DNA of 64,000 nt, from NCBI RefSeq assembly GCF_009764265.1, contig NZ_RWIR01000035.1, positions 1 to 64,000 of the forward strand, in the 5' to 3' direction. The notes below the pieces were generated by a model that saw nothing but the letters and a program-made list of their open reading frames with translations, was not told the origin of the DNA and did no database searches. The stretch comes from Pseudomonas sp. PB101. GTDB taxonomy: Bacteria > Pseudomonadota > Gammaproteobacteria > Pseudomonadales > Pseudomonadaceae. The position numbers and the translations under genes were made by a program. Below, piece by piece: positions 45,742 to 56,447 of this stretch; position 1 is the first letter of the stretch, and each line of letters begins with the position of its first letter.

Positions 45742-46548
45742 TCAATCGCTGGCTTTTATCAGCATGTAGGCGGCGACCACGAAGCAAATGCTGGCGAACC
45801 CGACCTGCAACGCCCGTGCCGGCACCCGGGCACAGAGCTTGCGGCCGATGATCATGCCGACGATGCTGGAGACGATGAAGGCAATGCCCAAACCATCGAT
45901 GCGCACCCCGGCATGGAATGCGCCGATCACGCCGATGGCGGAAATCAGGCTGATCACCATCAGCGAGGTGGCGATGATCCCGCGCATCTGCACATCGGTC
46001 AGTTGCTTGAATGCCGGGACGATCAGAAAGCCGCCGCCCACCCCCAGCAATCCAGAGACCACGCCGGTCACCGCCCCGAGTGCGGCGAGGGTCGCGGTGC
46101 ATTTGGCGGTCCAGGAAAAGCGTCCGGTCTGCTGATCGAGCATGCAGTTCTTCTGGCCCCAGTTGGCGTGGCCGTGGTCGCTCGGGCCTTCATCCTTGCG
46201 CTCACGACGCAACATCCGCCAGGCCACCATGACCATCAGCAGGCTGAACAGGATCATCAGGATCTTTTCCGGCAACTGATGGGCGAAATAAATACCCACC
46301 GGCGAAAACACCGCACCGAGCGCAGCGATCAACAACGCCGCGCGATAACGCACCAGGCCATGACGCAAGCCATCGATGGCGCCGACCGCTGCCGCACTGC
46401 CCACCGCAAACAACGCCACCGGAGCAGCCTGGGTCATGCTCCAGCCCAACCCCAATACCAGGGCCGGGACCGCAAGGATACCGCCGCCGGCACCGGTCAA
46501 GCCGAGCACCAACCCCATCACTACGCCAAACAGACTTGCCAGCAACAT
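45742..46548 (-). CDS. TauE/SafE-family sulfur anion exporter
   Basis: 268 residues with about eight membrane helices. Family repeats: GLVLGLTGAGGGILAVPALVLGLGW at the N-terminus and GVVSGLLGVGGGFLIVPAF in the second half. TauE/SafE proteins export sulfite, thiosulfate or sulfoacetate. It starts nine bases after the sulfide:quinone oxidoreductase gene in the same direction and would remove sulfite or thiosulfate made by the persulfide dioxygenase pathway. Confidence 0.87.
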   Translation of the reverse strand: MLLASLFGVVMGLVLGLTGAGGGILAVPALVLGLGWSMTQAAPVALFAVGSAAAVGAIDGLRHGLVRYRAALLIAALGAVFSPVGIYFAHQLPEKILMILFSLLMVMVAWRMLRRERKDEGPSDHGHANWGQKNCMLDQQTGRFSWTAKCTATLAALGAVTGVVSGLLGVGGGFLIVPAFKQLTDVQMRGIIATSLMVISLISAIGVIGAFHAGVRIDGLGIAFIVSSIVGMIIGRKLCARVPARALQVGFASICFVVAAYMLIKASD

Positions 46549-46557
46549 AGGGAGTTC

Positions 46558-47802
46558 TCAGTCGACCTTGGACAAACGCGTCAGCCACTCACGGCCCTTG
46601 AGCATACCGTTCCAGTAGAACCACGGTAGCAGTGTCGCCTTCAGCCACCACGCCGAGCGGCGCGGTGTCGTCGGGTCAAGGGGAAAGGTCGGCAGCAATT
46701 TGCCGGCATATCCAAACTCGGCGAGGATCACCTTGCCCTTCTCCACCGTCAGCGGGCAGGAGCCGTAGCCGTCGTACTTCAGCGGCAGTGGTTGCAGCGT
46801 GCGCAACGCCAGCAGGTTCTCGGCCACCACCACGATCTGCTTGCGCACCGCCGCGGCGGTTTTTGCATTGCTGGTACCGCAGATATCACCCAGCGCGAAG
46901 ACCTCGGGATAACGCGGATGCTGCAAGCTGTGCGGGTCGACCTCGCACCAGCCAGCGGCATCGGCCAGCAGACTGCGGGCGACGAAATCCGGGGCCACCT
47001 GAGGCGGCACGACGTGCAGCAGGTCAAAGGTTTTTGCCTGGCGGGTGACATTGCCATCCGCGTCCCTGACGTCGAACCATGCGGTTTTTGCCGGGCCGTC
47101 GACCTTGACCAGGTTCGAGTTGAACGCCAACCGGGCGTTGTATTTCTCGATGTACTTCATCAGCGGCGGGACAAAGGTCGCCACACCGAACAGTGCCGCG
47201 CCCGCAAGATTGAATTCGACGTCAATGTTGTTCAGCACGCCGCTCTTGTTCCAGTGATCGCAGGACAGGTACAGCGCCTTTTGTGGAGCCCCCGCACATT
47301 TGATCGGCATGGCCGGCTGGGTGAACAGCACCTTGCCGCCGCGCAGTTTCTGCACCTGATCCCAGGTGTAGGTCGCGTGCCGGTAGCTGTAGTTGGAGGT
47401 CACGCCGTGCTGGCCGAGGGTTTCCTCCAGGCCTTCGATTTTCTCCCAGGCCAGGCGCAAGCCGGGGCAGACCACCAGGTTCTGATAGCTGACCGTGCGT
47501 TCGTCCGCGAGGGTGAGTTGGCGCTTGTCGGGGTCGATGCCCGTCACGGCAGCCTGCAGCCAGTGGGCCCCGCGCGGCATCACCGACGCCATCGGCCGCA
47601 CGGTGTTTTCCACGTTGTAGGCCCCTCCGCCGACCAACGTCCAGGCCGGTTGGTAGAAATGCCGGGCGCTGGGCTCGATCACAGTGATGTTCAGGTGCGG
47701 GCTACGCTTGAGCAGGCTGGCGACAAAGCCGATGCCTGCCGTGCCGCCGCCGATGACCACGATATCTGCACTGATGGATGGGCCCCAGTGTTGATCGTTC
47801 AT
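46558..47802 (-). CDS. Sulfide:quinone oxidoreductase-like flavoprotein
   Basis: 414 residues from MNDQHWGPSIS (ATG at 47800-47802). FAD fold IVVIGGGTAGIGFVASLLKR, active-site cysteines in VVCPGLRLAWEKIEG and IKCAGAPQKALYLSCDHW, and the second FAD motif FALGDICGTSNAKTAAAVRKQ. The C-terminal amphipathic region (WWLKATLLPWFYWNGMLKG) would anchor it to the inner membrane. It oxidises sulfide to sulfane sulfur and reduces quinone. With the persulfide dioxygenase, ArsR sensor and exporter it forms a detoxification set. Confidence 0.9.
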   Translation of the reverse strand: MNDQHWGPSISADIVVIGGGTAGIGFVASLLKRSPHLNITVIEPSARHFYQPAWTLVGGGAYNVENTVRPMASVMPRGAHWLQAAVTGIDPDKRQLTLADERTVSYQNLVVCPGLRLAWEKIEGLEETLGQHGVTSNYSYRHATYTWDQVQKLRGGKVLFTQPAMPIKCAGAPQKALYLSCDHWNKSGVLNNIDVEFNLAGAALFGVATFVPPLMKYIEKYNARLAFNSNLVKVDGPAKTAWFDVRDADGNVTRQAKTFDLLHVVPPQVAPDFVARSLLADAAGWCEVDPHSLQHPRYPEVFALGDICGTSNAKTAAAVRKQIVVVAENLLALRTLQPLPLKYDGYGSCPLTVEKGKVILAEFGYAGKLLPTFPLDPTTPRRSAWWLKATLLPWFYWNGMLKGREWLTRLSKVD

Positions 47803-47856
47803 TGCTTGTTCCTTTTGCTGTACGCAAATTTTCTTCCAGCCGCGACACAAAACGAC

Positions 47857-47972
47857 TGTAGGAGCGAGCTTGCTCCGGGCGGCGTTCCGACGATGGTCGC
47901 TAACGATTACGCGTGTTATCTGTATAAACGCGGTGCCATTACGTCCATCGCGAGCAAGCTCGCTCCTACAGG
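47857..47972. repeat. REPIN between arsR-type gene and the sulfide oxidoreductase
   Basis: TGTAGGAGCGAGCTTGCTC... and ATCGCGAGCAAGCTCGCTCCTACA with about 70 bases between; the left arm lacks the usual CGCGAT end. It lies within a co-directional gene pair. Confidence 0.82.
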
Positions 47973-47991
47973 TTCGGTGTGTTAGCTGGCA

Positions 47992-48333
47992 TCAAGGTTG
48001 TACCCAGCTTTTAAGCACCGCCCCGCAATACAGCCCGGAGAGGGTTTTCATCACCTGGATCACTTCATGACTGGCGAGACCGTAAAAAATGTACTTGCCT
48101 TCACGACGGGTCGCGACCAATCCCTCATCGCGCAGGATGCCCAACTGCTGGGACAGGGTCGGTTGGCGCACGCCGGTCATTTTCTCCAGCTCGCCTACGT
48201 TGCGCTCACCCTGGGTGAGCTGGCACAGGATCAACAGGCGGTCCTCATTGGCCAGGGCCTTGAGCAGCGCGCATGCCTTGGAAGCCGAGGCGCGCAGTTG
48301 GGCGACCTCACCCTCGGTCAGACTGGATTGCAT
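47992..48333 (-). CDS. ArsR-family persulfide-sensing regulator (BigR/SqrR-like)
   Basis: 113 residues. Winged helix with recognition helix VRQPTLSQQLGILRDEGLV and wing TRREGKYIFYGL. Cysteines C37 (LLILCQL) and C103 (LYCGAVL) occupy the positions that form the tetrasulfide link in BigR/SqrR proteins; C21 is extra. No metal site of the ArsR or CadC kind is visible. It is divergent from the persulfide dioxygenase gene with a palindrome between them, and would repress this operon until sulfane sulfur accumulates. Confidence 0.88.
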   Translation of the reverse strand: MQSSLTEGEVAQLRASASKACALLKALANEDRLLILCQLTQGERNVGELEKMTGVRQPTLSQQLGILRDEGLVATRREGKYIFYGLASHEVIQVMKTLSGLYCGAVLKSWVQP

Positions 48334-48370
48334 TTGCAGGATGCCTTCAAAGTCACTTAAGCTACTAACA

Positions 48371-48386
48371 TTATGTTTTTACATAA
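48371..48386. promoter_or_regulatory. Palindromic operator between regulator and persulfide dioxygenase
   Basis: TTATGTTTTTACATAA is a 6-4-6 perfect palindrome in an AT-rich 103-base gap. It is the best candidate site for the adjacent ArsR/BigR-like protein and could control both directions. Confidence 0.5.
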
Positions 48387-48436
48387 ACTGTTGCAACCCA
48401 TCGCTGACTTTTCTACTCCTGCCCAGGTTCGTGCCC

Positions 48437-49300
48437 ATGCCCGCGCTGATTGAAGCTTTCCTCGACCCCGCCTCCTCGACCTACAGCTACGTGGTCTACG
48501 AGGCTGATGGCGGGCAGTGTGCGATTGTCGACCCCGTGCTCGATTACGACGGTGCCGCCGGGCGCACCGCGACCACCCAGGCTGACAAAATCATCGCCTT
48601 CGTCCGTGCCCACAGACTGCAAGTGCAATGGCTGCTGGAAACCCATGCCCACGCCGATCATCTGTCCGCTGCGCCTTATCTGCGGCGCGAGCTGGGCGGC
48701 AAGATCGCCATCGGTCAGTCGATCTGCAAGGTCCAGGACGTGTTCAAGGCATTGTTCAATCTGGAACCACAGTTTCGCAGCGACGGCTCGCAGTTCGACC
48801 ACCTGTTCGCGCCGGACGAATCGTTCAATATCGGCAACCTCAAGGCCGTCGCACTGCATGTTCCCGGTCATACCCCGGCGGACATGGCCTACTTGATCGA
48901 CGGCGATGTAATTCTGGTGGGCGATACCCTGTTCATGCCCGATGTGGGCACCGCGCGCTGTGATTTCCCCGGCGGCGACGCCCACCAGATGTTCGCCTCG
49001 ATCCGCAAACTGTTGGCCTTCCCCGCCAGCGTGCGTCTCCATGTCTGCCACGACTATCCGCCCGAAGGTCGCGAACCGCGCTGCATGACCACGGTGGGCG
49101 AGCAACGCAAGGGCAACATCCACGTACGAGACGGCATCGACGAAAAAACCTTCGTTCAGATGCGCACCCAACGCGATGCCGGGTTGGGCATGCCGACGCT
49201 GCTGTTGCCGGCGATTCAGGTCAACGTGCGGGCGGGGAATTTGCCGCCGGCCGAGGACAATGGCGTCACTTACCTGAAGATCCCCCTGAACCAACTCTGA
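48437..49300 (+). CDS. Persulfide dioxygenase-type MBL-fold hydrolase
   Basis: 287 residues from the ATG at 48437 (MPALIEAFLD). Metal motif ETHAHADHLSAAPYL, then VPGHTPADMAYLIDGDVILVGDTLF, with a distal His in HVCHDYPPEG. This is the Blh/ETHE1-like group that oxidises glutathione persulfide to sulfite. It is divergent from the ArsR-like gene and functionally linked to the sulfide oxidoreductase. The TGA is followed at once by a REP. Confidence 0.9.
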   Translation: MPALIEAFLDPASSTYSYVVYEADGGQCAIVDPVLDYDGAAGRTATTQADKIIAFVRAHRLQVQWLLETHAHADHLSAAPYLRRELGGKIAIGQSICKVQDVFKALFNLEPQFRSDGSQFDHLFAPDESFNIGNLKAVALHVPGHTPADMAYLIDGDVILVGDTLFMPDVGTARCDFPGGDAHQMFASIRKLLAFPASVRLHVCHDYPPEGREPRCMTTVGEQRKGNIHVRDGIDEKTFVQMRTQRDAGLGMPTLLLPAIQVNVRAGNLPPAEDNGVTYLKIPLNQL

Positions 49301-49410
49301 CCCTGTGGGAGCGGGCTTGCCCGCGAAGGGGCCGGTACAGTCCCCGCAAAAAAAACAGGAATTGCTGAAAGCGGCCTTCGGCCTATCGCTGGCAAGCCAG
49401 CTCCTACAGG
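49301..49410. repeat. Two REP elements of different subtype, tail to tail
   Basis: GTGGGAGCGGGCTTGCCCGCGAAG directly after the dioxygenase stop and, 40 bases on, GGCCTTCGGCCTATCGCTGGCAAGCCAGCTCCTAC. The arms are not copies of one another (GCGGGC against GCTGGC), so this is a mixed pair. Confidence 0.82.
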
Positions 49411-49421
49411 ATTTGCGCTGC

Positions 49422-49910
49422 CTAGCCGCCGAGGGTCAAGCCATTCGCCGGCAACGGCAGCGCGGTCTTGTAGCGCACCTGCTTGAGCGCAAAGCTCGAA
49501 CGGATGTTCGCCACCCCCGGCACCTTGGTCAGGAAGTCCATCATGAAACGCTCCAGCGACTGAATGGTCGGCACCAGCACCCGGATCAAGTAGTCCGGGT
49601 CGCCGGCCATCAGGTAGCACTCCATCACCTCGGGGCGGTCGGAAATCGCCTCTTCGAAATGCTGCAACGCCTCTTCCACCTGCTTCTCCAGGCTGACGTG
49701 AATGAACACGTTCACGTGCAGCCCCAGCAGGTCGGCATCGAGCAGCGTCACTTGCTCGCGAATCACCCCCAGTTCTTCCATGGCCTTGACCCGGTTGAAA
49801 CACGGTGTCGGCGACAGGTTCACCGAGCGCGCGAGGTCGGCGTTGGTGATGCGTGCGTTCTCCTGAAGGCTGTTGAGAATGCCGATATCGGTACGGTCCA
49901 GTTTACGCAT
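49422..49910 (-). CDS. bkdR: Lrp/AsnC-family activator BkdR
   Basis: 162 residues. N-terminal helix-turn-helix ([38 protein letters not shown]) and C-terminal RAM ligand domain ([29 protein letters not shown]). It is encoded divergently from bkdA1, as in P. putida, where BkdR activates the bkd operon with branched-chain amino acids as co-effector. The 185-base divergent region is unusually AT-rich. Confidence 0.93.
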   Translation of the reverse strand: MRKLDRTDIGILNSLQENARITNADLARSVNLSPTPCFNRVKAMEELGVIREQVTLLDADLLGLHVNVFIHVSLEKQVEEALQHFEEAISDRPEVMECYLMAGDPDYLIRVLVPTIQSLERFMMDFLTKVPGVANIRSSFALKQVRYKTALPLPANGLTLGG

Positions 49911-51331
<1,421 letters not shown>

Positions 51332-51332
51332 C

Positions 51333-52391
51333 ATGAACGATCACAACAACAATATCGAGCTGGAAACCGCCATGACCACGACCACCATGACCATGATCCA
51401 GGCCCTGCGCTCGGCCATGGATGTGATGCTTGAACGGGACGACAACGTCGTGGTCTTCGGCCAGGACGTGGGCTACTTCGGCGGCGTGTTCCGCTGCACC
51501 GAAGGCCTGCAGAACAAGTACGGCACCTCGCGGGTGTTCGACGCGCCGATCTCCGAAAGCGGCATCGTCGGCGTCGCCGTGGGCATGGGCGCCTATGGTC
51601 TGCGCCCGGTGGCCGAGATCCAGTTCGCCGACTACGTGTACCCGGCGTCGGACCAGATCATTTCCGAAGCCGCCCGTCTGCGTTATCGCTCGGCCGGCGA
51701 GTTCACCGCCCCGATGACCCTGCGCATGCCTTGCGGTGGCGGCATCTACGGCGGCCAGACCCACAGCCAGAGCATCGAAGCGATGTTCACCCAGGTCTGC
51801 GGCTTGCGCACGGTGATGCCGTCCAACCCGTACGACGCCAAAGGCCTGTTGATCGCTTCCATCGAAAACGATGACCCGGTGATCTTCCTCGAGCCAAAAC
51901 GCCTGTACAACGGCCCGTTCGACGGCCACCACGACCGCCCGGTAACCCCGTGGTCGAAGCACCCTGCCGCACAAGTGCCGGACGGTTACTACACCGTGCC
52001 GCTGGACGTCGCCGCCATCACCCGTCCGGGCAAGGACGTCACCGTGCTGACCTACGGCACCACCGTGTACGTGTCGCAAGTCGCTGCTGAAGAAAGCGGC
52101 GTCGATGCCGAAGTCATCGACCTGCGCAGCCTGTGGCCGCTGGACCTGGAAACCATTGTCAAATCCGTGAAGAAAACCGGCCGCTGCGTGGTGGTTCACG
52201 AAGCCACCCGCACCTGCGGTTTCGGCGCCGAACTGGTGTCGCTGGTGCAAGAGCATTGCTTCCACCACCTGGAAGCGCCGATCGAACGCGTCACCGGTTG
52301 GGATACCCCTTACCCGCACGCGCAAGAGTGGGCGTATTTCCCAGGCCCGTCCCGAGTGGGCGCGGCGTTGAAACGGGTCATGGAGGTCTGA
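51333..52391 (+). CDS. bkdA2: Branched-chain keto-acid dehydrogenase E1 beta
   Basis: 352 residues, transketolase-like beta chain: MIQALRSAMDVMLERDDNVVVFGQDVGYFGGVFRCTEGL, FDAPISESGIVGVAVGMGAYGLRPVAEIQF, and the C-terminal VVVHEATRTCGFGAELVS. It forms the E1 tetramer with BkdA1. The stop codon abuts the bkdB ATG. A later in-frame ATG (MTTTTMTMIQ) exists, but the upstream start fits the P. putida protein. Confidence 0.96.
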   Translation: MNDHNNNIELETAMTTTTMTMIQALRSAMDVMLERDDNVVVFGQDVGYFGGVFRCTEGLQNKYGTSRVFDAPISESGIVGVAVGMGAYGLRPVAEIQFADYVYPASDQIISEAARLRYRSAGEFTAPMTLRMPCGGGIYGGQTHSQSIEAMFTQVCGLRTVMPSNPYDAKGLLIASIENDDPVIFLEPKRLYNGPFDGHHDRPVTPWSKHPAAQVPDGYYTVPLDVAAITRPGKDVTVLTYGTTVYVSQVAAEESGVDAEVIDLRSLWPLDLETIVKSVKKTGRCVVVHEATRTCGFGAELVSLVQEHCFHHLEAPIERVTGWDTPYPHAQEWAYFPGPSRVGAALKRVMEV

Positions 52392-53663
52392 ATGGGCACG
52401 CACGTCATTAAAATGCCGGACATTGGTGAAGGCATTGCAGAAGTTGAATTGTCGGTTTGGCACGTCAAGGTCGGCGACATGGTCGTCGAGGATCAGGTGC
52501 TGGCCGATGTCATGACCGATAAAGCGATGGTGGATATTCCGTCGCCGGTGCATGGCAAGGTCATCGCCCTTGGCGGCCAGCCGGGCGAAGTCATGGCGGT
52601 CGGCAGTGTGCTGATCAGCATTGAAGTCGAAGGCGCGGGCAACGTTAAGGAGTCGGCGCAACCGGCCCCTGTGAAACAAGCGCCAGTTGAAGCGCCGAAA
52701 GTCGAAGCCGTGGTGGAAAGCAAACCGGTTGCCGCCCCGGCGCCGAAAGCTGCCGTCTGCCAGGGCCCGATGGTCGCTCGCGCAGCCGATGAGCGCCCAC
52801 TGGCCTCCCCGGCCGTGCGCAAGCATGCCCTGGACCTGGGCATCCAGTTGCGTCTGGTGCGTGGCAGCGGCCCCGCCGGTCGCGTGCTCCACGAAGACCT
52901 CGACGCCTACCTGGCCCAGGGTCAGTCGAATGCCTCGACGGTCAGCAGCGCCTACATCCAGCGCACCGACGAACAGCAGATCCCGGTGATCGGCATGCGC
53001 CGCAAGATCGCCCAGCGCATGCAGGACGCCACCCAGCGTGCCGCCCACTTCAGCTACGTCGAAGAAATCGACGTCACCGCCGTGGAAGAACTGCGCGCGC
53101 ACCTCAACGAAAAACACGGCGCGACCCGCGGCAAGCTGACGTTGCTGCCGTTCCTGGTCCGCGCCCTGGTCGTTGCCCTGCGCGACTTCCCGCAGATCAA
53201 CGCCCGCTACGACGACGAAGCCCAGGTCATCACCCGCCTCGGCGCGGTGCATGTCGGTATCGCCACCCAGGCCGATATCGGTTTGATGGTGCCGGTGGTG
53301 CGTCACGCCGAAGCCCGCAGCCTGTGGGACAACGCGGCCGAAATCTCCCGTTTGGCCACTGCCGCGCGCAACGGCAAGGCCAGCCGCGATGAGCTGTCCG
53401 GCTCGAGCATCACCCTGACCAGCCTCGGCGCCCTGGGCGGCATCGTCAGCACGCCGGTGCTGAACCTGCCGGAAGTGGCGATTGTCGGCGTCAACAAGAT
53501 CGTCGAGCGGCCCATGGTGATCAAAGGCCAGATCGTGATTCGCAAGATGATGAACCTCTCCAGCTCTTTCGATCACCGCGTGGTCGACGGCATGGACGCG
53601 GCGCTCTTCATCCAGGCCATCCGTGGCTTGCTCGAACAACCCGCAACCCTGTTTGTGGAGTAA
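52392..53663 (+). CDS. bkdB: Branched-chain keto-acid dehydrogenase E2 (lipoamide acyltransferase)
   Basis: 423 residues. Lipoyl domain 1-80 with lipoylated K44 in MTDKAMVDIPSP, a Pro/Ala linker, E1/E3-binding domain about 135-175 (SPAVRKHALDLGIQLRLVRGSGPAGRVLHEDL), and the acyltransferase core with the catalytic His in SSFDHRVVDGMDAALF near the end. It moves the acyl group to CoA. It abuts both neighbours without spacer. Confidence 0.96.
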   Translation: MGTHVIKMPDIGEGIAEVELSVWHVKVGDMVVEDQVLADVMTDKAMVDIPSPVHGKVIALGGQPGEVMAVGSVLISIEVEGAGNVKESAQPAPVKQAPVEAPKVEAVVESKPVAAPAPKAAVCQGPMVARAADERPLASPAVRKHALDLGIQLRLVRGSGPAGRVLHEDLDAYLAQGQSNASTVSSAYIQRTDEQQIPVIGMRRKIAQRMQDATQRAAHFSYVEEIDVTAVEELRAHLNEKHGATRGKLTLLPFLVRALVVALRDFPQINARYDDEAQVITRLGAVHVGIATQADIGLMVPVVRHAEARSLWDNAAEISRLATAARNGKASRDELSGSSITLTSLGALGGIVSTPVLNLPEVAIVGVNKIVERPMVIKGQIVIRKMMNLSSSFDHRVVDGMDAALFIQAIRGLLEQPATLFVE

Positions 53664-53666
53664 GTG

Positions 53667-55049
53667 ATGCAGACTTTGAACACCAAGCTGCTGATCATCG
53701 GCGGCGGCCCCGGCGGTTATGTGACAGCGATCCGCGCCGGCCAACTGGGCATCCCGACCATCCTGGTGGAAGGCCAATCCCTGGGCGGCACCTGCCTGAA
53801 CATCGGCTGCATTCCGTCCAAGGCACTGATCCACGTCGCCGAGCAGTTTCACCAGACCCGGCACCACCATCAGCTTTCGCCCCTGGGCATCAGCGTTTCG
53901 GCGCCGACTCTGGACATCGGCAAGAGCGTCGAGTGGAAGGACGGCATCGTCGATCGCCTGACCACCGGCGTCGCGGCGCTGCTGAAAAAGCACAAGGTCC
54001 AGGTCGTTCAAGGCTGGGCCAAAGTGGTTGACGGTAAAACCGTCGACGTCGGCGACACGCGCATCCAGTGCGAGCACCTGGTGCTGGCCACCGGTTCGAA
54101 AAGCGTGAACCTGCCGATGCTGCCGATTGGCGGCCCGATCATCTCGTCCACCGAAGCCCTGGCGCCGACCTCCGTTCCTAAACGGCTGATCGTGGTCGGC
54201 GGTGGTTACATCGGTCTGGAGCTGGGCATCGCCTACCGCAAGCTCGGCGCCGAAGTCTGCGTGGTGGAAGCGCAGGAACGCATCCTGCCGGCCTACGACG
54301 CCGAACTGACCCAGCCAGTACACGACGAACTGCGAAAACTCGGCGTGAAGCTTTACTTGAAGCACAGCGTGCAAGGCTTTGATTCGCAAGAAAATACCCT
54401 GCAAGTACTGGCACCGAACGGCGCGACCCTGAATCTGGAAACCGACCAGGTGCTGGTGGCCGTCGGTCGCAAGCCGAATACCCAGGGCTGGAACCTCGAA
54501 GCGCTAAACCTGGACATGAACGGTTCGTCGATCAAGATCGACAACCGCTGCCAGACCAGCATGCGCAACGTCTATGCCATCGGCGACCTGAGCGGCGAAC
54601 CGATGCTCGCGCACCGGGCCATGGCCCAGGGCGAGATGGTTGCCGAACTGATCAGCGGCAAGACCCGCGAGTTCAACCCCACCGCCATCGCCGCCGTGTG
54701 CTTCACCGACCCGGAACTGGTGGTGGTCGGCCAGACCCCGGACGACGCCAAGACAGCAGGTCTGGACTGCATCGTCTCGAGCTTCCCGTTCGCCGCCAAT
54801 GGCCGGGCCATGACGCTGGAGTCGAAAAGCGGCTTCGTGCGCGTGGTCGCCCGCCGCGACAATCATGTGATCGTCGGCTGGCAGGCGGTGGGTGTCGGCG
54901 TGTCGGAGTTGTCCACGGCGTTTGCCCAGAGCCTGGAAATGGGCGCGCGGCTGGAAGACATCGGCGGCACCATCCATGCCCATCCGACGCTGGGTGAGGC
55001 GGTGCAGGAAGCGGCGTTGCGGGCTTTGGGTCACGCCTTACACATGTAA
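53667..55049 (+). CDS. lpdV: Lipoamide dehydrogenase E3 (LPD-Val)
   Basis: 460 residues. FAD motif [21 protein letters not shown], redox cysteines C43 and C48 in [19 protein letters not shown] motif [13 protein letters not shown], and the C-terminal active His-Glu pair in [14 protein letters not shown]. It reoxidises the lipoyl group of BkdB. The ATG at 53667 is used although a GTG three bases earlier is in frame. Last gene of the bkd operon; a REPIN follows. Confidence 0.96.
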   Translation: MQTLNTKLLIIGGGPGGYVTAIRAGQLGIPTILVEGQSLGGTCLNIGCIPSKALIHVAEQFHQTRHHHQLSPLGISVSAPTLDIGKSVEWKDGIVDRLTTGVAALLKKHKVQVVQGWAKVVDGKTVDVGDTRIQCEHLVLATGSKSVNLPMLPIGGPIISSTEALAPTSVPKRLIVVGGGYIGLELGIAYRKLGAEVCVVEAQERILPAYDAELTQPVHDELRKLGVKLYLKHSVQGFDSQENTLQVLAPNGATLNLETDQVLVAVGRKPNTQGWNLEALNLDMNGSSIKIDNRCQTSMRNVYAIGDLSGEPMLAHRAMAQGEMVAELISGKTREFNPTAIAAVCFTDPELVVVGQTPDDAKTAGLDCIVSSFPFAANGRAMTLESKSGFVRVVARRDNHVIVGWQAVGVGVSELSTAFAQSLEMGARLEDIGGTIHAHPTLGEAVQEAALRALGHALHM

Positions 55050-55056
55050 AATGCGA

Positions 55057-55140
55057 CCTGTAGGAGCCGGCTTGCCGGCGATGGCGGTGAATCTGATACA
55101 CCGCGCCGTATTGATCGCCAGCAAGCCGGCTCCTACAAGG
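55057..55140. repeat. REPIN between lpdV and ilvE
   Basis: CTGTAGGAGCCGGCTTGCCGGCGATGGCGG and ATTGATCGCCAGCAAGCCGGCTCCTACA with a GGTG..CACC inner pair. Confidence 0.85.
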
Positions 55141-55250
55141 ATCGTAATCCGGGCTGCGAAACAGGCCCGGAATGAAGTATTGTTGTCCCCATCCAAAAAA
55201 CGTCAGAAGCCTTGAACCGTTTCGGCGGTTGTTAAGTGATAGAGGGTGTC

Positions 55251-56270
55251 ATGGGTAACGAAAGCATCAATTGGGACAAGCTGGGTTTTGACTACATCAA
55301 GACCGACAAGCGCTATCTGTCGTACTTTCGCAATGGCGAATGGGACAAAGGCACCCTGACCGAAGATAACGTGCTGCACATCAGCGAAGGCTCCACGGCC
55401 CTTCACTATGGCCAGCAATGCTTCGAGGGCATGAAGGCCTATCGTTGCAAGGACGGCTCGATCAACCTGTTCCGCCCGGACCAGAACGCCCTGCGCATGC
55501 AGCGCAGCTGCGCCCGCCTGCTGATGCCGCAAGTCGACACCGAGCAATTCATCGAAGCCTGCAAGGAAGTGGTTCGCGCCAACGAGCGTTTCATTCCGCC
55601 GTACGGTACCGGCGGCGCGCTGTACCTGCGCCCGTTCGTGATCGGCGTGGGTGACAACATCGGCGTGCGCACGGCGCCGGAGTTCATCTTCTCGATCTTC
55701 TGCATCCCGGTCGGCGCCTACTTCAAGGGCGGCCTGACCCCGCACAACTTCCTGATCTCCAGCTACGACCGCGCCGCGCCACAAGGCACCGGTGCGGCCA
55801 AGGTCGGTGGCAACTACGCCGCCAGCCTGATGCCCGGCTCCCAGGCCAAGAAGGCGCATTTTGCCGACTGCATCTACCTGGACCCATTGACCCATACCAA
55901 GATCGAGGAAGTCGGCTCGGCCAACTTCTTCGGGATCACCCACGACAACAAGTTCGTCACCCCGAACTCGCCGTCGGTGCTGCCGGGCATCACCCGTCTG
56001 TCGCTGATCGAGCTGGCCAGGACCCGCCTGGGCCTGGACGTGGTCGAAGGCGACGTGTTGATCGACAAACTGTCGGACTTCAAGGAAGCCGGTGCTTGCG
56101 GCACCGCTGCAGTGATCACGCCAATCGGCGGCATCAACTACAACGACCACCTGCACGTGTTCCACAGCGAAACCGAAGTCGGCCCGATCACCCAGAAGCT
56201 CTACAAAGAGCTGACCGGCGTGCAGACCGGTGACATCGAAGCGCCAGCAGGCTGGATCGTCAAGGTTTGA
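55251..56270 (+). CDS. ilvE: Branched-chain amino-acid aminotransferase
   Basis: 339 residues, fold-type IV PLP enzyme. The ATG at 55251 (MGNESINWDKLGF) has TAGAGGGTGT upstream. PLP lysine is K184 in GAAKVGGNYAASL; other family stretches are STALHYGQQCFEGMKAY, RPFVIGVGDNIGV and GTAAVITPIG. It interconverts Val/Leu/Ile and their keto acids, the direct substrates of the bkd complex upstream, so the region holds the first two steps of branched-chain breakdown. Ends at a strong terminator. Confidence 0.94.
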   Translation: MGNESINWDKLGFDYIKTDKRYLSYFRNGEWDKGTLTEDNVLHISEGSTALHYGQQCFEGMKAYRCKDGSINLFRPDQNALRMQRSCARLLMPQVDTEQFIEACKEVVRANERFIPPYGTGGALYLRPFVIGVGDNIGVRTAPEFIFSIFCIPVGAYFKGGLTPHNFLISSYDRAAPQGTGAAKVGGNYAASLMPGSQAKKAHFADCIYLDPLTHTKIEEVGSANFFGITHDNKFVTPNSPSVLPGITRLSLIELARTRLGLDVVEGDVLIDKLSDFKEAGACGTAAVITPIGGINYNDHLHVFHSETEVGPITQKLYKELTGVQTGDIEAPAGWIVKV

Positions 56271-56290
56271 CCTGACGCCAGACGCACAAA

Positions 56291-56325
56291 AGCCCCCCAT
56301 CGAGCGATCGATGGGGGGCTTTTTT
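56291..56325 (+). terminator. Rho-independent terminator after ilvE
   Basis: A perfect 13-base stem (AGCCCCCCATCGA / TCGATGGGGGGCT) with a four-base loop is followed by TTTTT, 20 bases after the ilvE stop. This is the clearest intrinsic terminator in the window. Confidence 0.92.
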
Positions 56326-56358
56326 CATGGCCACGTTTCAAAAACCGCCACCCGTTCC

Positions 56359-56447
56359 CCTGTAGGAGCTGGTTTGCCGGCGATGGCCTCCTCAAATTCA
56401 CCGCCATGCTTGAAGGCACAATCGCCGGCAAGCCGGCTCCTACAGGT
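56359..56447. repeat. REPIN overlapping the 3' end of the ArsR-like gene
   Basis: TGTAGGAGCTGGTTTGCCGGCGATGG and ATCGCCGGCAAGCCGGCTCCTACA. The right arm supplies the TAG stop codon of the regulator gene at 56440. Confidence 0.85.

Noticed and set aside
47870..48070. Short plus-strand frame between the sulfide oxidoreductase and arsR-type genes
   Set aside because: Made of REP-derived sequence plus the antisense of the regulator gene; no family resemblance.
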